A stretch of DNA of 64,000 nt, taken from assembly GCA_022360315.1 (NCBI GenBank), contig JAKSDA010000065.1:124001-188000 (forward strand), written 5' to 3'. The translations under genes were made by a program, and so were the position numbers. Below, piece by piece: positions 43,901 through 53,453 of the stretch (position 1 is the stretch's first letter; every line of letters starts with the position of its first letter). The DNA is from Pseudomonadota bacterium. Its GTDB lineage: Bacteria; Myxococcota_A; Polyangia; Haliangiales; Haliangiaceae. Under the pieces are notes generated by a model. That model was given only the letters and a program-made list of their open reading frames with translations, searched no databases and was not told the DNA's origin.

Positions 43901-46120
43901 ATGCCGACGGCAAGTCCAGTCTTGACCCTCGTTTTCGCCGCCGCACTGGGCGTTGCGCTCATCGTGATCGCCGCGCGCATCAATGTGCCATCGATCGCAC
44001 TTCTCTTGGTCGCCGGAGTGGCGATCGGTCCCCAGGGAATCGGCCTCATCGACCCTGCGGTGCTGGGCTCGGGGCTGCGGTTCATCGTCGGCATGTTCGT
44101 CGCAGTCATTCTATTCGAAGGTGGCCTGACTCTCGACCTGGGCGGGGCGCGGCGCAACCCGGTCGTCATCTGGCGCATGCTCACCATCGGTGTATTGATA
44201 ACCTGGCTGGGCACTGCGCTGGTGCTGGTCTTCTTGTTGGGGCTGGACGGACCGGCAGCACTCCTGACCGCCAGCCTCATCATCGTGACCGGTCCGACGG
44301 TCATTTCGCCGCTCTTGCGGCGCATCGGCGTAGAGCCGAGAATCCGCAATGTACTGTACTGGGAAGCGGTTTTGATCGACGCCATCGGCGTATTTGTTGC
44401 GGTCTTGATGTTCGAGTGGCTGTTTCCCGACGGCGCTCATGCCGGCTGGAGCCCAGTGGTTCGGTTCGCCGCCCGGGTGGCGTTGGGAATAGGCATCGGC
44501 CTTTGCTTCGGGCTCTTCGTGGCGTTCATCTTGCGCCGCAACGCCGTGCCCGGCGATCAGGTCAACATCTTCGTCTTGACCATGGCGCTGCTCAGCTACG
44601 CGGTGTGCGAGGTCTTGTTACACGAGTCCGGCATTCTGGCGGTGATCGTGGCTGGGCTGGTCGTCGGCCTGACCAAGCCCAGCCACCTGAACCAGCTCAA
44701 GCGGTTTGAACTCGAGCTCACCGAACTGGGCATCGGCACGTTATTTATCCTGCTGGCGGCCAAACTCGAACTGGCGCCATTTGTCGAGTACGGATGGGAC
44801 CTGGTCGCAGCAGTGGCGATTGCGCTTTTGGTCTTGCGTCCGCTCGTGGTACTGACCGCGACCTGGGGCCAGGGATTCAGCGGCCGGGAGAAGCTATTTC
44901 TCTCCTGGGTGGCACCCCGCGGAATCGTGGCTGCATTCATGGCTTCTCTCTTTGCTATCGAGATGGCTGACGATCCCACCACTGCGGTGCAGGGTCAATT
45001 CCTCCAGACATTCACGTTTGCGGTCATTGCCACCACTGTCATCCTGCAGGGTCTCTCTGCGCCGTGGGTGGCTGGGCTCCTCGGGGTACGGGCCAAACCG
45101 CGACGGACGTGGCTGATCGTCGGCCACAGCACCGTCGCAGTTGCGCTGGCCACGGCTCTGCGCCACGCCGGTGCCCGTGCCCTGGCCTTGGCCGAGCCAG
45201 GCCGCGCGCAGGGGCGGTTACCGTCAGATGAACTGATTCGCGCCGACCCGATCGAGCGCGATCTGGTCGACGACCCGCGTTTTTCGGATGTGGGTAGCGT
45301 GGTTGCCCTGTCCTCGAATCCATATTTTAACCAGCTGGTCTGCGAGCGCTGGTCCGAACTGGTCAGCGTCCCTCATGCGTATCGCCTCGCCGATCCATCG
45401 AGCATAGCCGGAGCGGGCCTGTACGGCAGCGGGGGACTGTCGGTATGGCCGCACGTGCCCCAGCCCGATGAAATCGTGCAGGGTCTGGAAAGCGATACGC
45501 TGGTCATCGAGGCGATGCCAGCCAGCACGACCGAGAGGAGCAGCCACATCATGCCGCTCTTTTGTGTACGCAGCGAGATGGACGTCGATGTGCTCGGTGA
45601 GGATTCCATGGACGAGTCCATGGACGGCAGCCTGGTCGTCATCCGACATCGCATTCCCGGATTGGCCCGGCTCATTGCCGATGCGATTGTCATTGCTGGA
45701 CCCGAGGAGGAAGAAATGCCGAGCTTCGAGCAGGTGGTCAGGCGTCTGCTCGAGCTCGCTGTCCGCACGTATCCGGCCTTGTCGCTGGACCAGCTTCATC
45801 GTTCAATTGTGGAACGGGAGCGCACGATGCCCACCGCACTGGGATCTGGAGTTGCGATTCCCCACGCATATGACGAAGCAGTCGAGCGTTCGCATTGCTA
45901 CGTGGCCAGTGTGAAAAGCGGATTGCACTCCATGCTCGGACCCGACGAACAGCCTATTCGTCTAGTGTTCCTGGTTCTTTCGCCGGTTGGGCGGGCAGAG
46001 GAGCATCTCAAGAGCCTGGCTGCCATTGCCAAACTCGGCCGCGACCCCGCGTGGCTTCAAAAGCTCGAAAGGCAACCGACCCGAGATCAGTTGCTCACTC
46101 GCATGATGGAACGGGGGTGA
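43901..46120 (+). CDS. Cation/proton antiporter fused to a PTS EIIA domain
   Basis: 739 residues from ATG 43901; a start 12 codons earlier is possible. Residues 1-400 are a 12-13 segment CPA1/NhaP2-like antiporter ([40 protein letters not shown]). A cytoplasmic middle part (about 405-590) resembles a degenerate TrkA-N nucleotide sensor ([20 protein letters not shown]). The last 150 residues are a mannitol/fructose-type EIIA with phospho-His in [13 protein letters not shown]. Antiporter-EIIA fusions suggest coupling of ion balance to phosphotransfer (nitrogen-type PTS) state. The stop is followed at once by a copy of dispersed element 1 and then the stop of the convergent PilB gene. Confidence 0.88.
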   Translation: MPTASPVLTLVFAAALGVALIVIAARINVPSIALLLVAGVAIGPQGIGLIDPAVLGSGLRFIVGMFVAVILFEGGLTLDLGGARRNPVVIWRMLTIGVLITWLGTALVLVFLLGLDGPAALLTASLIIVTGPTVISPLLRRIGVEPRIRNVLYWEAVLIDAIGVFVAVLMFEWLFPDGAHAGWSPVVRFAARVALGIGIGLCFGLFVAFILRRNAVPGDQVNIFVLTMALLSYAVCEVLLHESGILAVIVAGLVVGLTKPSHLNQLKRFELELTELGIGTLFILLAAKLELAPFVEYGWDLVAAVAIALLVLRPLVVLTATWGQGFSGREKLFLSWVAPRGIVAAFMASLFAIEMADDPTTAVQGQFLQTFTFAVIATTVILQGLSAPWVAGLLGVRAKPRRTWLIVGHSTVAVALATALRHAGARALALAEPGRAQGRLPSDELIRADPIERDLVDDPRFSDVGSVVALSSNPYFNQLVCERWSELVSVPHAYRLADPSSIAGAGLYGSGGLSVWPHVPQPDEIVQGLESDTLVIEAMPASTTERSSHIMPLFCVRSEMDVDVLGEDSMDESMDGSLVVIRHRIPGLARLIADAIVIAGPEEEEMPSFEQVVRRLLELAVRTYPALSLDQLHRSIVERERTMPTALGSGVAIPHAYDEAVERSHCYVASVKSGLHSMLGPDEQPIRLVFLVLSPVGRAEEHLKSLAAIAKLGRDPAWLQKLERQPTRDQLLTRMMERG

Positions 46121-46123
46121 ATG

Positions 46124-46168
46124 GGGATCGAGCTGCGCTTCGCATTCCCTGTCGGAACCACCGGCCGA
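46124..46168 (-). repeat. Dispersed element 1, copy F, between convergent genes
   Basis: Minus-strand AGGGAATGCGAAGCGCAGCTCG, 15 bases identical to copy B (AGGGAATGCGAAGCG), then diverging. Non-coding copy. Confidence 0.6.
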
Positions 46169-46173
46169 TGGCG

Positions 46174-48552
46174 TCACGAATTTCCGCCGCAAACTGACAT
46201 CACGTGCTTGAGGGTAGTTTGCCCGGAGATGACTTTCTCGATACCGTCCTGGAGCAAGGTCCTCATGCCGCTGGCACAGGCCAGCTTGCGCAGCTCTTCG
46301 GCCGGTGCGCGTTTCTGAATGGCGCGCCTGAGCCCTTTGTCCGACACCAGCAACTCGTGCAAGGCCACGCGCCCACGGGTTCCGGTATCATTGCATTTCT
46401 CGCATCCCTGCGACTGCCACAGCGTCAGGTCGCGCGGGGATCGGACCTTGAACCGGCTGTCGAGATCGTCCTGACCGTACCAGGCCGCTATTGTCTCGTA
46501 TTCCTGGTTGGAAGCGGTATACGACGTTTTGCACTCCTGGCAAGTGCGCCGGGCCAGCCGCTGCGCCAATACGCAGGTCAATGCATCGGCAAATGCAAAT
46601 TGATCGATGCCCATGTCGAGCAGCCTGACCACGGTCTCGGGGGCGCTATTGGTATGCAGCGTGGACAACACCAGGTGGCCGGTGAGCGACGATTCGACCC
46701 CGATACTGGCGGTTTCGGCGTCGCGCATCTCGCCGATCATGATGACATCGGGATCAGCGCGGAGAAAGGCCCGCAAAGCTGCGGCAAACGTAAAACCGAT
46801 CTTGCTGTTGACCTGGACCTGACGCAGCCCTTTTTGCGTGATCTCGACCGGATCTTCTGCCGTCCAGATCTTGCGTTCATGGTTGTTGATGGCCGATAGA
46901 GCCGCGTGTAGCGTGGTCGTCTTGCCCGAACCGGTGGGGCCGACGCACAGAAAGAGCCCGTGCGGCTGGTGAATGGCGTTTTTGATCGCCTCGAGGTTGC
47001 GCTGGTTCAGGCCCATTTCGGACAGTAGCAGCACGGTCTGTCCGCCCAGGACTCTCAGGACCACGTCTTCGTTTCCGTTGATGGTCGGAATGGTCGCGAC
47101 ACGCAGCTCCAGCGAGCCAATGGGGGTGCGAACTCGGATTTTGCCGTCCTGTGGTTTGCGTCGCTCGGCGATATCCAAGCCGGACAGAATCTTGACCCGC
47201 GAGACCAATGCCCGCCAGTATTCGGCTGGAATCTCGTGATAAAGGGCGCACGAACCGTCGATTCGAAATCGGATCATGGTCTTTGTGCGAGACCCGTTGG
47301 GCTCGATATGAATATCGGATGCACCCATGCGGTGAGCGTCGATAATCATCTTATTGACCAGCCTCACGACCGCGCTATCGGTCTCGCTGATGAAGCCGTC
47401 AAACTCGCCGGTGACCGCATCCTCGTCGGCATCACCGGCCCCGTCCTCGAGTTCCTGGATAATGTCATCGACCAGCAATTCGGCTTCGTCGACGCCTTCT
47501 GTTTGGGCATCGATCTGTTCCTGAATCTGACTGTGGGTGGCGAGAACCTCGACGATCGGTTTGGAGACGTGAAAGCGGAGAATGTCGTATACTTCCACTG
47601 CCAGGGGGTCACTCTGTGCGACAACCAGCTTGTCGTCGTCGATATGGATGGGCAAGATGCAGTACTTGCGCATGATATCGGGCGCCACTGCGACCGTGGC
47701 TGCAGGATGGATCTCGACCTCGTCCAGATTTACCACCGGCATCTGAAATTTCTGGCCCAGGGTCTTGCACAACGACATTTCATCGATGAAGCCGAGTTCG
47801 ATCAGGATTTCGCCCAGCCGTTTGTCGCGATGTTCGCGCTGCTCTGCCAGAGCCTTTTCCACATCCTCTGCGGTGACCAGGCCGGCTTCGACCAGCGCAT
47901 CCCCGATGCGCACTCTGCGCCGCTCCTGTATCGCCCGGGCCCGGTCGACATCGGACTGGGTCAGAACTTCATTTCGATCGGCGAGGATCTCGCCGATCGG
48001 AATGCGACGCCGCTTTTGCTGCACATCGAGGCCCTCTTGCAGCTCCTGGGCGTTGATCAGGCCGCTGTCCACGAGCATCGTACCGATGAGTTCAGTCGAC
48101 TCCCTGGCGGTCACGGCGTGACCAAAAAGGAAATAACAGCGCGTGGACTCATCCCCGAAGCTGGCGGGCTGGCCGTAGAAACCAGCTTCCTGATCCAGCG
48201 ACGCCTTGGATGCGCGGACCAGAAGGCTCCCGCCACCGTTTAAGTACACCCTGACCTCGATCAGATCGGTGACCGATGACAGCGGGTCGCTTCCCTCGTA
48301 GAGGGTGTGGAACGCGATATAGCTCAGGGTCTCACGGCCGACCCTGCTGACCCGAGTTGGCCCGCCGAGTCCCTCCCACAGGGTGAGGTGCGGTGCGTAC
48401 GGCGAAAAGCTCCGGATCAATGCCCGGCGCGTGGTGCCGCTGCACAACCCCACAGTTATTTGCATGAATTGATCGGCCAGATCCGCCTCTTCGGGCGGTG
48501 CCGCGACCTCGGTATCGGCGACAGGATACGCATTCTCGATGTTTGCAGACAC
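46174..48552 (-). CDS. GspE/PilB-type secretion or pilus assembly ATPase
   Basis: 792 residues. After an unfamiliar 150-residue N-terminal domain come three helical GspE-N-like units (IGTMLVDSGLINAQELQEGL, RIGDALVEAGLVTAEDVEKA, LGEILIELGFIDEMSLCKTL) and an MshEN-type domain (about 270-370). The ATPase has Walker A GPTGSGKTTT, Walker B DVIMIGEMRD, the His box LVLSTLHTN, and a zinc tetracysteine CQEC...CEKC. It drives type IV pilus extension or type II secretion. No other pilus gene is nearby. The N-terminal domain and the three-fold repeat differ from standard PilB, so this may be one of several ATPase paralogues. Confidence 0.92.
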   Translation of the reverse strand: MSANIENAYPVADTEVAAPPEEADLADQFMQITVGLCSGTTRRALIRSFSPYAPHLTLWEGLGGPTRVSRVGRETLSYIAFHTLYEGSDPLSSVTDLIEVRVYLNGGGSLLVRASKASLDQEAGFYGQPASFGDESTRCYFLFGHAVTARESTELIGTMLVDSGLINAQELQEGLDVQQKRRRIPIGEILADRNEVLTQSDVDRARAIQERRRVRIGDALVEAGLVTAEDVEKALAEQREHRDKRLGEILIELGFIDEMSLCKTLGQKFQMPVVNLDEVEIHPAATVAVAPDIMRKYCILPIHIDDDKLVVAQSDPLAVEVYDILRFHVSKPIVEVLATHSQIQEQIDAQTEGVDEAELLVDDIIQELEDGAGDADEDAVTGEFDGFISETDSAVVRLVNKMIIDAHRMGASDIHIEPNGSRTKTMIRFRIDGSCALYHEIPAEYWRALVSRVKILSGLDIAERRKPQDGKIRVRTPIGSLELRVATIPTINGNEDVVLRVLGGQTVLLLSEMGLNQRNLEAIKNAIHQPHGLFLCVGPTGSGKTTTLHAALSAINNHERKIWTAEDPVEITQKGLRQVQVNSKIGFTFAAALRAFLRADPDVIMIGEMRDAETASIGVESSLTGHLVLSTLHTNSAPETVVRLLDMGIDQFAFADALTCVLAQRLARRTCQECKTSYTASNQEYETIAAWYGQDDLDSRFKVRSPRDLTLWQSQGCEKCNDTGTRGRVALHELLVSDKGLRRAIQKRAPAEELRKLACASGMRTLLQDGIEKVISGQTTLKHVMSVCGGNS

Positions 48553-48587
48553 GCTTGCTCTGGATCGACGGCCTGACGAACGGCTTT

Positions 48588-48648
48588 AGAGCCGGTCCAA
48601 AAACCTCGGATCGAGCCAGAGCGACGCGGAGAGTTTTGGACCGGCTCT
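48588..48648. repeat. 15-bp perfect inverted repeat
   Basis: AGAGCCGGTCCAAAA pairs perfectly with TTTTGGACCGGCTCT across 31 bases. It lies 36 bases upstream of the PilB-type start and downstream of the phoD remnant. Either the end of the upstream transcript, an operator, or a small element. Confidence 0.6.
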
Positions 48649-48826
48649 TGGGCGACGACCGATCGACAATCCAGAATCAACCTGGGCAGAATGCGTGAAG
48701 GGACGACAGGAGAGTGCCACTTTCCCCACGGTTACGCACCCATGGCGCGAGAGGTTCTCGGTATGAGCCGATTCTACTGTGCGCAAACCCACGAGTCCTG
48801 TGTCCGCCTCGATCCGTGGCGCCGCT

Positions 48827-49135
48827 CTACTGCTCGGGCGCGATCACCTGGGTGTGCAGGATGTTGCCGTCCAGATCGCGGAGATTGACGGTCATTTCTT
48901 TGCTGGCTGCAGAAATCACGACTTCGCCGAAAAACTGCAATCCCACCGAGGGCGGCGCGTTCTCCTGTTGTGCGGTCGGCGCCTTTTGAAACTTCACCTC
49001 GGGTCCAAATGTATTGTCGAGGTCGTTGGGCCCGAAAGAGCCGGCGTTGAGCGGACCGCTGACAAATTCCCAAAATGGCTTAAAATCGGTGAACTGGGCA
49101 TTGGCCGGCTGTGCTGTATGCCCTTGCGAGAGGTT
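48827..49135 (-). pseudogene. C-terminal fragment of an alkaline phosphatase D (phoD-like) gene
   Basis: The frame has no start codon. It reads ARGH-like (NLSQGHTAQPANAQFTDFKP), FWEFVSGPLNAGSFGPN, DNTFGPEVKFQKAP, GLQFFGEVVISAAS and KEMTVNLRDLDGN, ending normally at TAG. These are conserved C-terminal blocks of PhoD phosphodiesterase/phosphatase. In frame upstream there is TGA at 49136-49138, five bases from the stop of the kinase gene. All catalytic metal ligands (in the missing part) are gone, so it is inactive. Truncation falls exactly at the end of the kinase-WD40 gene, suggesting that gene arrived by recombination. Confidence 0.75.
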
Positions 49136-49140
49136 TCAGC

Positions 49141-52100
49141 TCAGCGCGGCGTGTGAAGGCGTCGTCCCGAGCGGATCACGGCTGTAGTGGCCGGATCCAG
49201 TTTGGTCCGCAGGACAGCAGCATCGGCGATCACAGAATCGCGAATGTTCCACACTCGCACTGTATGGTCGCGCGACGCAGAGACCAAAAATCTGCTGTCT
49301 GACGAGAACGCGACGTCTGTGACGCTTTGACTGTGGCCCAAAAGAACCCGCATGTCGCCGCGCGCAACATCCCACAGTCGGACGGTCTGATCGTAGCTGC
49401 CAGTGGCCAGGGTTTTGCCGTCGGGCGAAAAGGCCACATCGCCGATCGCATCACCGTGGCGGCCCAAGCGCTTGAGCTCTTTGCTGCCCGGGGACCACAG
49501 CCGGACCGAGCGATCGCTGAGGCTCGCGGCGAGTACCGAGCTATCGGGCGCAAAGGCCATACATTGAATTTTCTGCCGCGCGGCGCCGTACTGCAGCACC
49601 TCGGCAGTGCGCGTATTCCACATGAGCAATCCGCGCTGGGCACCGGAAACGGCCAACCACTGGCCATTGGGGGCAAACAACGCGGCTGGCCGGCTGAACT
49701 CCCCACAGCTCGGCTGATCGCCCGGACGCTCGATCTCGGCCCTGATCGCGTGTCCCTCGACGTACCACAGCTCGACGCTCGATGGGGTCACGATGGCCAC
49801 CTGTCCGCCATCGGGTGAAATGGCCAGATCGCATACCTCCGGTCTGCGGATAACACCGATCCGACGCGCCGGATCGAGCTGCCAGGTCGTGATCGTGCCG
49901 TCCTTGGCAAGGGCCGCTGCAGCTGTCCCGCCGGACGAGATCACCATGCGCTTGAGCCATGCTTTCGGTCCGGTAAATCCGGGCAGTTCGATTCGTGCCG
50001 CGGTGTTTGCGTCGCGCACTTCGATCTGGCCAGTCTCGCGATTCAACCAGCTGAGATACCGTCCGTCGGTAGACGCGACTGCCTTGCCCGCCATGCTGCT
50101 GTGATCGCCGTGGGCGATCAGCTCGCTGTCCGTCTGCGAGACGTGCCAGCGCCGGATTTCGCCGCTGCGCCCGGCCGACACCACGGCGTCTGGGCCGACA
50201 AAGGTGGCGCTCATCGGCTCGTGGTGGTGGCCGCTGAGACGGGTCGCATGGTCCAATTCGAGCGGCCAGATGCGCACAGTACTGTCAAAGCTGCCAGTGG
50301 CGACCATCTTGCCAGACGGGCTGACCGCGGCGGTAAAGACGTCGTCGCTATGCCCACGCAAGACGCGGACATTGCGACTCTCGAGATCCCATACTCGAGC
50401 TGTGCCGTCATCGCTGGCCGAAACCAGCGATGTCTCGTCTCGAGTAAATGCGATCGAGAAAAGCGCATTGGTGTGACCGCGCAAAACGCGCAATCGGCGC
50501 GATGACAGGTCCCATACCTGGATCGACCAATCCTCTCCTGGTGCGGCGAGCCAACGACCGCGCGGAGAGAAGGCCAGCACCCAGGGCCAATCGATGGGCC
50601 AGGCCTGACCCAATTCAGCCGATTCGCCGGTCCTGGAATCGATGAGATGCAGCGTCTTGTTGCTGTCCATGACAGCCAGGAGTTCGTTGTCCGGGGAAAA
50701 ACGCAGCGCCTTGATGTAACCCGGCAGCTGGATGCGCCACAGTTCTTTCTGGGTTGCCATGTCGATCATGGCGTATTGTCGCTTGGCCACCGAGCGGACT
50801 AGCCGGCTGCCATCGGAGTTCAACGCAACGGCTTCGTCGATGGAGATCTCGTCGGTGGGGTTGTCGGACGGGGCCGGGCGTAATGTCCAGATGGTTGCCT
50901 TACCGCTGCCGTAGCGGGCAAAAAGCCGGCTGCCGTCGTCGGTGATGTGCATGGCTATCACCATGCGTCCCTGTCCGGCCAGGATATGCGGCTGCACCGG
51001 CTCGCCATCGCCAGGAGGAGTCGATGACAGATCCCACAAATAGATGGCGCCCTTTTCTCCTGTTGCGGCCAGCCAGCGACTGTCGGGCGACACGGCGGTG
51101 AGCATGAACTGTTCGTCGCTCCGCCCGATGACTCGCTGCGCTCCGCTGGCCACATTGGTCAAGCGCACGATTCCGTCTCGCCCGGTCGATACAACTTGCT
51201 CGCCATTTTGCACGAAGTTCACGGCGAACACCGCGTCGTCGTGTTCGATCACGTGACGCGCCACCCCCCGGGCCACGGCCTCGTCGAAGAGCCGGCGCGC
51301 CTGGCGAAACGCAATACCGCCGAGTGGCGTCTGCTTCAGCCAGGCCACGGTCGCAGTGGGATCGCTGTCGAGTGAGGCCTCGGCCTGTAAAACCAACAGC
51401 TCGTTTTTGCGCTGCTCGGATTTTTTTTGCGCCACCCTGGCCTGCTCGCGTTGTCGCTGGGCTTCGTTTCTCTCATCGATGACCCGGCTCACGCTCAGCG
51501 CGCCCATGACCGCGAGAAGGAAGAACGCGGTCAATGCCACCAGAACCGGACTTCTGTGCCGCCACAGCCAGCGCCGGATGAGAGACCACGTCGTGTACTC
51601 GTGGGCGGAAACCAGCTTGCCAGTCTGATACCGCTTGAGGTCTTCGGCGAGTTCTTTGGCACTGGCATAACGTTCGGCCGGGTCGCGGGCCATCGCTTTT
51701 TCGACGATCGTGACCAGCTCGAGCGGGATGTCTTTGGCGCGCTCGGTCAGCGATGTGGGCGGACCGGCGAGGACGCGGTCGAGGACGACCTGAAGTCGCT
51801 TGCCCGGATATGGCTGCTCGCCGGCCAGGACCTCGTAGAGCAGCGCCCCCAGTGCGTATACATCGGCGCGCTCGTCGACGTCCTTGCCCGAGGCCTGCTC
51901 TGGAGACATGTATGCCGGGGTGCCGATGACCTTGCCCGAGACCGAATAGTTGCCCGAGATCAGCCAGCTCGAGTCGGAACTGCCGGGAAATCGCGAATCT
52001 GAATCGCCCGTTTGAGCGGTCACGGCCGGACCGCGACCCGAGCCTGAGGAACCCGAACCCGCAGAACCCGAACCAGATCGACCGCTGGATTCGGCAACGT

Positions 52101-52848
52101 CGTGAAGGCTCTGAATGATGGGCAGAGGCTGCTTTCCGTCCCGGGCCAGTCCCCAGTCGACGACCACAGTCTCGCCAAAATCCCCGATGATGATGTTGGC
52201 CGGCTTGATGTCGCGGTGCAACACCCTCTGACTGTGGGCGTACGCTACGGTCTCCACCACTGCGAGAACATTGGGCAGAAGGGCCAACCGCTGGGGCAGA
52301 TTGCTGGCCTCGCGAATGAGCTCCTGCAGCGAGCGCCCCGAGACCAGTTTCATCACGTAAAACGGCTCGCCCGATGGCCAGCGGCCAGCCTCGTGAACCG
52401 GTACAATACCGGGATGCTGCAGGCGCGCCGTGATCAGCGCCTCGCGCATGAACAGCGACTCGGCAAAGCGCGTGGTCTTGAGCAGCTCCTTGATCGCGAC
52501 AACGCGACCGAGCCGATCGTCGCGCGCCTTGATCACCCGGCCCAGTCCGCCCCGGGCATACTCGCCGATGACTTGATATCGCTCGGCCTCGCCCTTGGTC
52601 AGGTTGCTGCAATAGGCCGAACCGTTGCCCGAACCGCGAGGCGTCGCAGGATCGACTGGATGATTCCCTTGCCGTCCGGTTTGTGTCAAGACGTCCTCGG
52701 TACGCCCCTGGCCATCAGATGTCTGCCCGCCCGGCCGCTGTGCTTGTTGAGAACTCCGCTGCTCATTGCCTGCCGGGACGTCCGACTGTGTCTCCGCCTC
52801 AGCCAGTTTCGTGTCGGCCAACCCCTCGACGTGTTGTTGGGTATTCAC
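49141..52848 (-). CDS. Hanks-type Ser/Thr protein kinase with C-terminal WD40 propellers
   Basis: About 1235 residues from GTG 52848, which follows CGAGG; the frame is open to 52962 (TTG). Positions below count from that longer frame. Kinase: Gly loop EYARGGLGRV (about 134), Lys158 in VVAIKEL, HRDIKPAN (249-256), DWG instead of DFG (269-271), GTPAYMSPEQ (347-356). A Ser/Gly-rich stretch of some 50 residues (291-345) sits inside the activation segment, an unusual place. One membrane segment (471-491) puts the kinase inside the cell and the WD40 part outside. I count about fourteen WD blades, so probably two propellers. Copy G of dispersed element 1 encodes the segment around residues 61-81. 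Confidence 0.9.
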   Translation of the reverse strand: MNTQQHVEGLADTKLAEAETQSDVPAGNEQRSSQQAQRPGGQTSDGQGRTEDVLTQTGRQGNHPVDPATPRGSGNGSAYCSNLTKGEAERYQVIGEYARGGLGRVIKARDDRLGRVVAIKELLKTTRFAESLFMREALITARLQHPGIVPVHEAGRWPSGEPFYVMKLVSGRSLQELIREASNLPQRLALLPNVLAVVETVAYAHSQRVLHRDIKPANIIIGDFGETVVVDWGLARDGKQPLPIIQSLHDVAESSGRSGSGSAGSGSSGSGRGPAVTAQTGDSDSRFPGSSDSSWLISGNYSVSGKVIGTPAYMSPEQASGKDVDERADVYALGALLYEVLAGEQPYPGKRLQVVLDRVLAGPPTSLTERAKDIPLELVTIVEKAMARDPAERYASAKELAEDLKRYQTGKLVSAHEYTTWSLIRRWLWRHRSPVLVALTAFFLLAVMGALSVSRVIDERNEAQRQREQARVAQKKSEQRKNELLVLQAEASLDSDPTATVAWLKQTPLGGIAFRQARRLFDEAVARGVARHVIEHDDAVFAVNFVQNGEQVVSTGRDGIVRLTNVASGAQRVIGRSDEQFMLTAVSPDSRWLAATGEKGAIYLWDLSSTPPGDGEPVQPHILAGQGRMVIAMHITDDGSRLFARYGSGKATIWTLRPAPSDNPTDEISIDEAVALNSDGSRLVRSVAKRQYAMIDMATQKELWRIQLPGYIKALRFSPDNELLAVMDSNKTLHLIDSRTGESAELGQAWPIDWPWVLAFSPRGRWLAAPGEDWSIQVWDLSSRRLRVLRGHTNALFSIAFTRDETSLVSASDDGTARVWDLESRNVRVLRGHSDDVFTAAVSPSGKMVATGSFDSTVRIWPLELDHATRLSGHHHEPMSATFVGPDAVVSAGRSGEIRRWHVSQTDSELIAHGDHSSMAGKAVASTDGRYLSWLNRETGQIEVRDANTAARIELPGFTGPKAWLKRMVISSGGTAAAALAKDGTITTWQLDPARRIGVIRRPEVCDLAISPDGGQVAIVTPSSVELWYVEGHAIRAEIERPGDQPSCGEFSRPAALFAPNGQWLAVSGAQRGLLMWNTRTAEVLQYGAARQKIQCMAFAPDSSVLAASLSDRSVRLWSPGSKELKRLGRHGDAIGDVAFSPDGKTLATGSYDQTVRLWDVARGDMRVLLGHSQSVTDVAFSSDSRFLVSASRDHTVRVWNIRDSVIADAAVLRTKLDPATTAVIRSGRRLHTPR
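52721..52783 (-). repeat. Dispersed element 1, copy G, in frame in the kinase
   Basis: Minus strand: GGACGTCCCGGCAGGCAATG, AGCAGCGGAGTTC, CAGCGGCCGGGCGGGCAGAC. In the kinase frame it encodes DVPAGNEQRSSQQAQRPGGQ, a different frame from copy B. Confidence 0.7.
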
Positions 52849-53453
52849 GATGCCTCGAATTGTGTAGTGATACAGACGATCACCTGGCCCAGTATAACCG
52901 CTGTCCGGGGCTGAATTATTTCTCCGTCTGACTCTTCCTACCAATGATGAAATTCCAGACAATTACATTGCTCGATCTGAATTACTCCAACAGGCCGACC
53001 CGGTCGGGCGCAGCTCATGGTGAGGCTCGACCCCACGGTGGGGACAGCCATCCGGCCATTGCCGTGTCGAGGTCACCCAGAACGCGCAATTCGGTGCGCA
53101 TTTCCGGCCAGTCGCACCGGCGTGGGGCCACGCCTGGCCGACCGACGAGATTCGCTCAAAACGCCTCATGTAGCCCACAATCCAGCATTGTGCAGCCATG
53201 ACGAAACCTCGCCGGCCGTGTCTGCCCGCCGCACGACCAGCTCAACCGAATCCTGTGACTCCGGTTCGTGCTACGGTACGCGGTTTGCTTCGTATTAGGT
53301 GATGAACTGAAGCTCCCGTGGTTTCGATCGAATGGACAGCGGGATGCGCAAGCAGTCTCGATGAGCTCGATAGACGCTCTTCGGGTACGGTTATGTCGGA
53401 CATGTGAAGCGCATCGCGGGTCCCGCCGATCGGCGTTACTGGGGCACAGAGTC

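Noticed and set aside
48774..49073. 99-codon minus-strand frame after the kinase
   Set aside because: Another frame of the same strand gives clear PhoD C-terminal sequence, so this is a shadow of the pseudogene.
53000..53453. In-frame extension of the AAA protein upstream of 53454 and short frames before it
   Set aside because: The extension to 53268 has Cys/Arg-rich composition unlike the rest, and no Shine-Dalgarno; the region is more likely the divergent promoter area.
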